Of a stretch of DNA of 9,600 nucleotides, positions 6,316-9,600 are shown in pieces; positions within the stretch are counted from its first letter, which is position 1, and every line of letters begins with the position of its first letter. This stretch comes from Candidatus Rifleibacteriota bacterium (GTDB taxonomy: Bacteria; Riflebacteria; Ozemobacteria; Ozemobacterales; Ozemobacteraceae), in contig JAKJFO010000158.1 of NCBI GenBank assembly GCA_022704885.1, positions 1 through 9,600 of the forward strand, written 5' to 3'. The notes under the pieces are model-generated. The model saw only the letters and a list, made by a program, of their open reading frames with translations. It did no database searches and was not told the DNA's origin. The translations under genes were made by a program, and so were the position numbers.

Positions 6316-6351
6316 GCAGCAACTGGCCGCTTATGCTATGATATCAGCATA
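6314..6351 (+). promoter_or_regulatory. Promoter of the subtilisin-family gene with a dyad over the -10
   Basis: TTGCAG (6314-6319), a 17-base spacer and TATGAT (6337-6342) give a plausible sigma-70-type promoter starting near 6349. An inverted repeat TATGCT-N8-AGCATA (6332-6337/6346-6351) straddles the -10 and could be a repressor operator (inference). The -35 matches the consensus only moderately. Confidence 0.5.
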
Positions 6352-6369
6352 TTTGATTTTGAGGTGCAA

Positions 6370-7869
6370 ATGATGCGTTATCTGCTGATAATAATGGTGT
6401 TTACAGCTGCTGTAGCTGGCGCCACTGAAATACCGATGCTGCCTTTCGAGCCCTTCGATGCCGGTCGCGAGTATCGCAGCAGCGATGTAACGACAAGCCG
6501 CGACGAACAGTTTCCCAATGACCCGTTTTTCGAAAAGCAGTGGCATCTTGAAAATCTCGGGCAGGCTGACGACAAGGGCAATATCGGCGAAGCCGGCTGC
6601 GATATCGCGATGCGCCAGGCCTGGAATCTCTGGAATCCAAAACAGGAAATCATACTCGCCATTCTCGATTCAGGGCTCGACCTCGAGCATGAAGACATCG
6701 ACCCTTCTGTGCTCTGGGTCAATCCCGGTGAAAGCGGCGTTGACGCAGACGGAAACGATAAAGCAGGCAACGGCATCGACGACGATGGCAACGGCTATGT
6801 TGATGACGTTCACGGCTACAATTTTGTCAGAGATAACGGCATTGTACAGGACGACCAGTATCACGGCACTCATTGCGGCGCCATCATCTGCGCGCAGATG
6901 AACAACGGCACCGGCATTGCGGCTATAAATCCGCGCCTCAAGATCATGATCGTCAAAATTTTCGGCCTTGGTCAGACGCTCTACGCCAAAGATATCGCGC
7001 GCGCGGTGCGCTATGCTGTCGATAATGGCGCCAGAGTTCTTTCGAACAGCTACGGCACGCCTTCTTATACTCAGGAAATGCAAGATGCGGTCAGATACAC
7101 CTTCGAAAAAGGCGCGTTGTTCGTCTGCGCATCGGGCAATTCGCGCAAGGATCTCGACAATCCCGAAGAAAAAGATTATCCGGCATGTTACGGCCAGCCA
7201 AACCAGCTGGTGGTAAGCGCTACCGACAACGCCGACTGGTCGCAGTTCGCCAACTTCGGGTCGATGGTTGAAATCGCCGCACCTGGCGCCAACATTTTTT
7301 CTCTGATGCCGAAAAACAGTTATCGTTCGTTTTCGGGCACCTCGCAGGCCTGCCCGATGGTGGCAGCCGCGGCAACCATGGTCTGGTCGCAAAATCCTGA
7401 ATTCACCTGGCAGCAGGTCAAGCAGGTTCTGATCGATGGCGCCGACGAAGTTGCCGGGCTCGGTCGCTATGTAAAAAACGGCCGCCGGCTCAACCTCGCG
7501 AACTCGCTGCAGCAAAAAGCTGGACGCAGACTTCCCGCCCATGATTTCAGCAAATGGGTCACTGAAGAGCGTGCTATCGAATCATTGCACCCTTACAAGA
7601 ATGACCAGCAAAGCGGCTTTGTCGTAGAAGTCCTGCAGGCACGCCGTTTTCGACTATTCTTCGAGCGCATGGAGATCGACCATCATGGTGATGTTCTGGC
7701 GATCAACAGCCCGGCCAGCGCCCGGACAATCGAAAAAATCAACAGCAATTTTTCCGGGATCTGGAGCGAAGTGATCGAAGGCACAAAAGCCGAGCTGGTT
7801 CTCACTGCTGATAAATACATGAATGCTTATGGCTTCAAGGTCAGCAAAATCCAGTATCTACCGAAGTAA
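6370..7869 (+). CDS. Exported subtilisin-family (S8) serine protease with CUB-like C-terminal domain
   Basis: This 499-residue secreted endopeptidase has an N-terminal signal peptide (cleavage probably after residue 18, VAGA). A short N-terminal segment precedes the FFEKQWHLENLGQ motif typical of S8 enzymes. The catalytic triad is visible: Asp100 in AILDSGLD, His165 in YHGTHCG, and Ser325 in FSGTSQACPMVA, with the oxyanion Asn257 in ASGN. Between Asp and His is an acidic insert DADGNDKAGNGIDDDGNGY (125-143), probably calcium-binding. The C-terminal part from about residue 410, starting ESLHPYKN and ending MNAYGFKVSKIQYL, resembles the CUB-like beta-sandwich that follows S8 domains in exported proteases. 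The frame is open from 6295, but GAGG (6361-6364) supports an ATG at 6370 or 6373; I chose 6370. No large pro-domain is obvious. The gene converges on the integron integrase with a gap of only 31 bases. Proteolysis of extracellular protein is inferred. Confidence 0.92.
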   Translation: MMRYLLIIMVFTAAVAGATEIPMLPFEPFDAGREYRSSDVTTSRDEQFPNDPFFEKQWHLENLGQADDKGNIGEAGCDIAMRQAWNLWNPKQEIILAILDSGLDLEHEDIDPSVLWVNPGESGVDADGNDKAGNGIDDDGNGYVDDVHGYNFVRDNGIVQDDQYHGTHCGAIICAQMNNGTGIAAINPRLKIMIVKIFGLGQTLYAKDIARAVRYAVDNGARVLSNSYGTPSYTQEMQDAVRYTFEKGALFVCASGNSRKDLDNPEEKDYPACYGQPNQLVVSATDNADWSQFANFGSMVEIAAPGANIFSLMPKNSYRSFSGTSQACPMVAAAATMVWSQNPEFTWQQVKQVLIDGADEVAGLGRYVKNGRRLNLANSLQQKAGRRLPAHDFSKWVTEERAIESLHPYKNDQQSGFVVEVLQARRFRLFFERMEIDHHGDVLAINSPASARTIEKINSNFSGIWSEVIEGTKAELVLTADKYMNAYGFKVSKIQYLPK

Positions 7870-7900
7870 CAGGTCTTCTGACAGGCTCTGCAAAAGGAAG

Positions 7901-9139
7901 CTACTGGTCGAGCGGGCTTTTCACGCCAAGAATGTTTTTGCAGGCGACATGGGTGTAAATCATTGTTGTCTGCAGGTTGCTGTGCCCGAGGAGCTCCTGA
8001 ATGGTTCTTATGTCGTAGCCATTCTCGAGAAGATGGGTTGCGAAGCTATGCCTGAGGGTATGAACCGAGGCCTGGCGATTGACGCCGGCAGCATCGACGG
8101 CGTTCTTGAAAGCTTTCTGCAGTGATCCTGGGTGGATATGATGGCGGCGAACCAATGTAGTTCGCGGATCGACCGATAGCGACCTCGCTGGAAAGAGCCA
8201 GAACCATGGCCATTCTTTGCCGGCGTTCGGGTATTTTCGCTCAAGCGCGCCGGGTAGAAAGACACCGGCAACATCTTTGGTTCTGTCCTGATCGTAGAAT
8301 GCTCTGGCGAGTTTTATCTGTTCAGCTATTATGAGTTTAATGGATTCCGGCAGGACGGTTCTTCGGTCTTTATCGCCCTTTCCGGCTCTGACTATAATCA
8401 TGCCACGTTCGATATCTACGTCTTTGATTCTAAGGCTGAGGCACTCACTCAGTCGAAGGCCGCAACCGTAGATGAGCATGGCCATGGTTCGGTTGTTTCC
8501 AGACATATTCCCGAAAATTTTCTGAATTTCGTCTCTGGCAAGCACTACCGGGAGCCTTCTTTTGTATGCTGCTTTTACGGCATCGAGTTCATGTTCTTCG
8601 AGTTCTTTTTTCATGACGGTTCGGTAGACGAAGACGAGTGCGTTGAGAGCCTGGTTTTGGGTTGCAGTAGAAACCTTTCTTTCAACGGCCAGATAACTTA
8701 GAAAAAGTTGCATGTCGTCGGTGGTGATCTGGTCTGGAGTCTTGCTTCCGACGAAACCGGTAAATGATCGCAGCCAGGCTACGTAAGCTTTTTCAGTATT
8801 GATTGCCAGATGCTTGCGTCGAAGAACTTTTCTGGTTTCTTCTTCTAATTTTTGCCATTCCGGGCTTTCAGCAGCTCTGCCGGAATTATTTTCAGAGTTT
8901 CCGTCGGCAAGGAAATATTTGTATAGTTTGAGGGCTTCTTCGGCCTGTTTCACCTGCCAGTCTTCATGGTTTCTGGCAAAGTCAGTGAGGAAATCCAGTT
9001 TCTGGTTGTCAGAGATCCTTTCTTCGAATGATGCATTGCAAAAATTGTAGCAACATTCGATCCATCGTAAAAAGTATGGTACAGACTTGTCGTGTACAGT
9101 TTTCTTGTTGATTATGAATCTGCGGAATTCTTCTAACAT
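7901..9139 (-). CDS. intI: Integron integrase (IntI-type tyrosine recombinase) with extra N-terminal domain
   Basis: IntI recombines attI with attC sites to insert or excise gene cassettes. This 412-residue protein carries the tyrosine-recombinase residues Arg229 (GCGLRLSE), Lys254 (GKGDKDR), His360 and Arg363 (HTLRHSFATHLL), His386 (LLGHS) and Tyr395 (TTMIYTHV). The insert unique to integron integrases is present at 298-318 (ALERKYPNAGKEWPWFWLF), followed by the family's RRHHIHPGSLQKAFKNAV and ending in KSPLDQ; this separates it from XerC/D and phage integrases. The core-binding domain is at about 96-178. Residues 1-80 form an additional helical domain (with HEDWQVKQAEEALKLYKYFL at 59-77) that IntI1 (337 residues) lacks; it looks like a second SAM-like DNA-binding unit, joined by a polar linker (80-95). 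GAGAGG (9146-9151) lies 6 bases before the ATG. The frame is intact, so the enzyme is probably active. Confidence 0.96.
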   Translation of the reverse strand: MLEEFRRFIINKKTVHDKSVPYFLRWIECCYNFCNASFEERISDNQKLDFLTDFARNHEDWQVKQAEEALKLYKYFLADGNSENNSGRAAESPEWQKLEEETRKVLRRKHLAINTEKAYVAWLRSFTGFVGSKTPDQITTDDMQLFLSYLAVERKVSTATQNQALNALVFVYRTVMKKELEEHELDAVKAAYKRRLPVVLARDEIQKIFGNMSGNNRTMAMLIYGCGLRLSECLSLRIKDVDIERGMIIVRAGKGDKDRRTVLPESIKLIIAEQIKLARAFYDQDRTKDVAGVFLPGALERKYPNAGKEWPWFWLFPARSLSVDPRTTLVRRHHIHPGSLQKAFKNAVDAAGVNRQASVHTLRHSFATHLLENGYDIRTIQELLGHSNLQTTMIYTHVACKNILGVKSPLDQ

Positions 9140-9188
9140 AACAAACCTCTCAACTTATACCACTACCACATAATACTGCCAATATATT

Positions 9189-9218
9189 ATTATACCGAAA
9201 ATATTGCAAAACTGTCGA
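9189..9218 (-). promoter_or_regulatory. Promoter of the integrase gene (PintI)
   Basis: On the minus strand TCGACA (9213-9218), an 18-base spacer and TATAAT (9189-9194) form a good sigma-70 promoter. Transcription would start near 9182, about 43 bases before the ATG at 9139. Near the -35, CTGT (9212-9215) is followed after 8 bases by ACCA rather than ACAG, so a proteobacterial LexA site is not supported. Confidence 0.65.
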
Positions 9219-9256
9219 GCAAAACCAGCATATTTTCATTTGACTCCTACCTATTC

Positions 9257-9284
9257 TTGAATCTATCATATCAGAATGTATAAT
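9257..9284 (+). promoter_or_regulatory. Candidate cassette promoter (Pc-like)
   Basis: TTGAAT (9257-9262), a 16-base spacer and a consensus TATAAT (9279-9284) point rightward into the array. Transcription would start near 9291, just before the attI core at 9301. Integrons usually express promoterless cassettes from such a Pc. The region is AT-rich, so a chance match is possible, but position and direction fit. Confidence 0.6.
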
Positions 9285-9307
9285 AGGTATAAAAATAGCT
9301 GTTAAAC
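9285..9307 (+). other. attI: Candidate attI site with GTTAAAC core
   Basis: GTTAAAC (9301-9307) fits the integrase core GTTRRRY. It lies 162 bases upstream of intI, on the side where attI sits in integrons with divergent intI and array. No RYYYAAC partner that would make it the end of a complete attC occurs upstream. Recombination would take place between G9301 and T9302. The left binding box is not clearly resolvable, so the left limit given here is arbitrary. Confidence 0.6.
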
Positions 9308-9308
9308 T

Positions 9309-9533
9309 ATGAAAAAGCAGGCCATAACAAACCAAACAGCAGACCAAATGAAAAAAACAAGGGGTCTGGTTGCGCTGACCGTGAGCCAGAAAGCTACTGT
9401 CACGGTCTTTTCTGATTTTCGGGGAGGCAAATCCCGCGCCAACGCTTTCTGGCGCAATAGTCTGATTCTTAATCAGGCCAGCCATGTTTTTTTGAGTTCA
9501 AAATGCACAGAATCTGTGCTAAAAACAAAGTGA
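9309..9533 (+). CDS. Doubtful short ORF in the first integron cassette
   Basis: The frame starts with an ATG 8 bases after the attI cut site and encodes 74 residues rich in Lys, Thr and Ser (begins MKKQAITNQTADQMKK). The position fits a cassette ORF, which often begins right after the recombination point. There is no Shine-Dalgarno, no recognisable motif, signal or membrane segment, and the frame is crossed by three perfect inverted repeats (9377-9476), which would be unusual in an ordinary gene. It may be a genuine orphan cassette protein translated from a near-leaderless transcript, or the cassette may be non-coding. I cannot assign a function. Confidence 0.3.
   Translation: MKKQAITNQTADQMKKTRGLVALTVSQKATVTVFSDFRGGKSRANAFWRNSLILNQASHVFLSSKCTESVLKTK
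9377..9478 (+). repeat. Cluster of three perfect hairpins inside the first cassette
   Basis: GACCGTGA/TCACGGTC (9377-9384/9400-9407, 15-base loop) is followed by TTTTCTGATTTTC and could act as a terminator. GCGCCA/TGGCGC (9436-9441/9450-9455, 8-base loop) comes next. CTGATT/AATCAG (9462-9467/9471-9476, 3-base loop) is extended by a G-T and a G-C pair. None carries attC core sequences, so they are not an attC remnant. They suggest a structured RNA or a terminator within the cassette. Confidence 0.55.
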
Positions 9534-9564
9534 AACAAAGAATTGAAGAGAATTATGAGGGCAA

Positions 9565-9600
9565 GTTTAACAAATGCGTCAACGCGGAAAAACCGGCCGG
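9565..9600 (+). other. attC: 5' half of an attC recombination site, cut by the window end
   Basis: GTTTAAC (9565-9571) matches the R'' core RYYYAAC. After a 6-base spacer comes GTCAACG (9578-9584), which resembles the L'' box of attC sites such as GTTCAAG in aadA cassettes. The order and spacing R''-spacer-L'' match the attC 5' end. The complementary L' and R' (GTTRRRY) should lie about 30-100 bases beyond the window. The stretch ends in the palindrome CCGGCCGG (9593-9600). Confidence 0.7.

Larger units (their letters stand above)
7901..9600. mobile_element. Head of an integron: intI, divergent promoters, attI, first cassette, attC start
   Basis: The order is intI on the minus strand, PintI and a Pc-like promoter back to back, a GTTAAAC attI core, a cassette of about 0.3-0.4 kb, and the start of an attC. 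This is the canonical integron layout. No transposase, IS end or resistance gene is seen, and the left flank is ordinary chromosomal-type genes, so it is probably a sedentary chromosomal integron (inference). The array should extend to the right. Confidence 0.85.

Noticed and set aside
6670..7542. Long minus-strand frame (290 codons) opposite the protease
   Set aside because: It lies wholly inside the S8 gene, whose catalytic motifs are intact on the plus strand; the frame is a shadow of biased codon use. The 215-codon minus frame at 2971-3618 opposite maeA is rejected for the same reason.
9212..9228. LexA box CTGT-N8-ACAG at the integrase promoter
   Set aside because: The right half reads ACCA at the proper distance, so it does not meet the consensus, and the host LexA motif is unknown.
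9285..9307. GTTAAAC at 9301 as the 3' end of a complete attC instead of attI
   Set aside because: No RYYYAAC partner or complementary L box lies within 150 bases upstream; the intervening DNA is AT-rich and carries the promoters.
1..9600. tRNA, rRNA, CRISPR arrays, insertion sequences
   Set aside because: No cloverleaf, spaced direct repeats, transposase or terminal inverted repeats were seen on either strand.

Overview
The window is about 9.6 kb of bacterial DNA of roughly even base composition, with well-spaced genes, clear Shine-Dalgarno sites and strong intrinsic terminators. No rRNA, tRNA or CRISPR is present, so taxonomy cannot be fixed. The envelope genes (one lipoprotein and three exported proteins), an electron-transfer flavoprotein like those of anaerobes, and two sigma-54 promoters suggest a Gram-negative-type bacterium, perhaps an anaerobe from a lineage with few cultured members. 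That is inference.

Left part (1-2940). A truncated etfB on the minus strand runs off the left edge. Facing away from it is an unrecognised exported protein (974-1525) behind a consensus -24/-12 (sigma-54) promoter, closed by a terminator. A second near-consensus sigma-54 promoter and a roughly 210-base structured leader precede a metallo-beta-lactamase-fold hydrolase of the RNase Z/Apyc1-like type (1995-2822), also closed by a terminator.

Middle part (3004-7869). A complete malic enzyme of the E. coli MaeA type is followed by a two-gene unit: a lipoprotein with an Asn-rich tether and a glucosaminidase (GH73) domain, then a small exported protein with a calcium-loop (FG-GAP-like) motif. The two genes have almost identical translation starts and end at a terminator. 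Next comes an exported subtilisin-family protease with a CUB-like C-terminal domain, behind its own promoter with a dyad over the -10.

Right part (7901-9600). This is the head of an integron. A tyrosine recombinase with the integron-integrase signature insert lies on the minus strand. Upstream of it are back-to-back promoters, one for intI and one pointing into the array (Pc-like), a GTTAAAC core that marks the probable attI site, a short first cassette rich in hairpins, and the 5' half of an attC site cut by the window end. The cassette array should continue to the right. The integrase carries an extra N-terminal domain of about 80 residues compared with IntI1. The integron head is the most notable system in the window.
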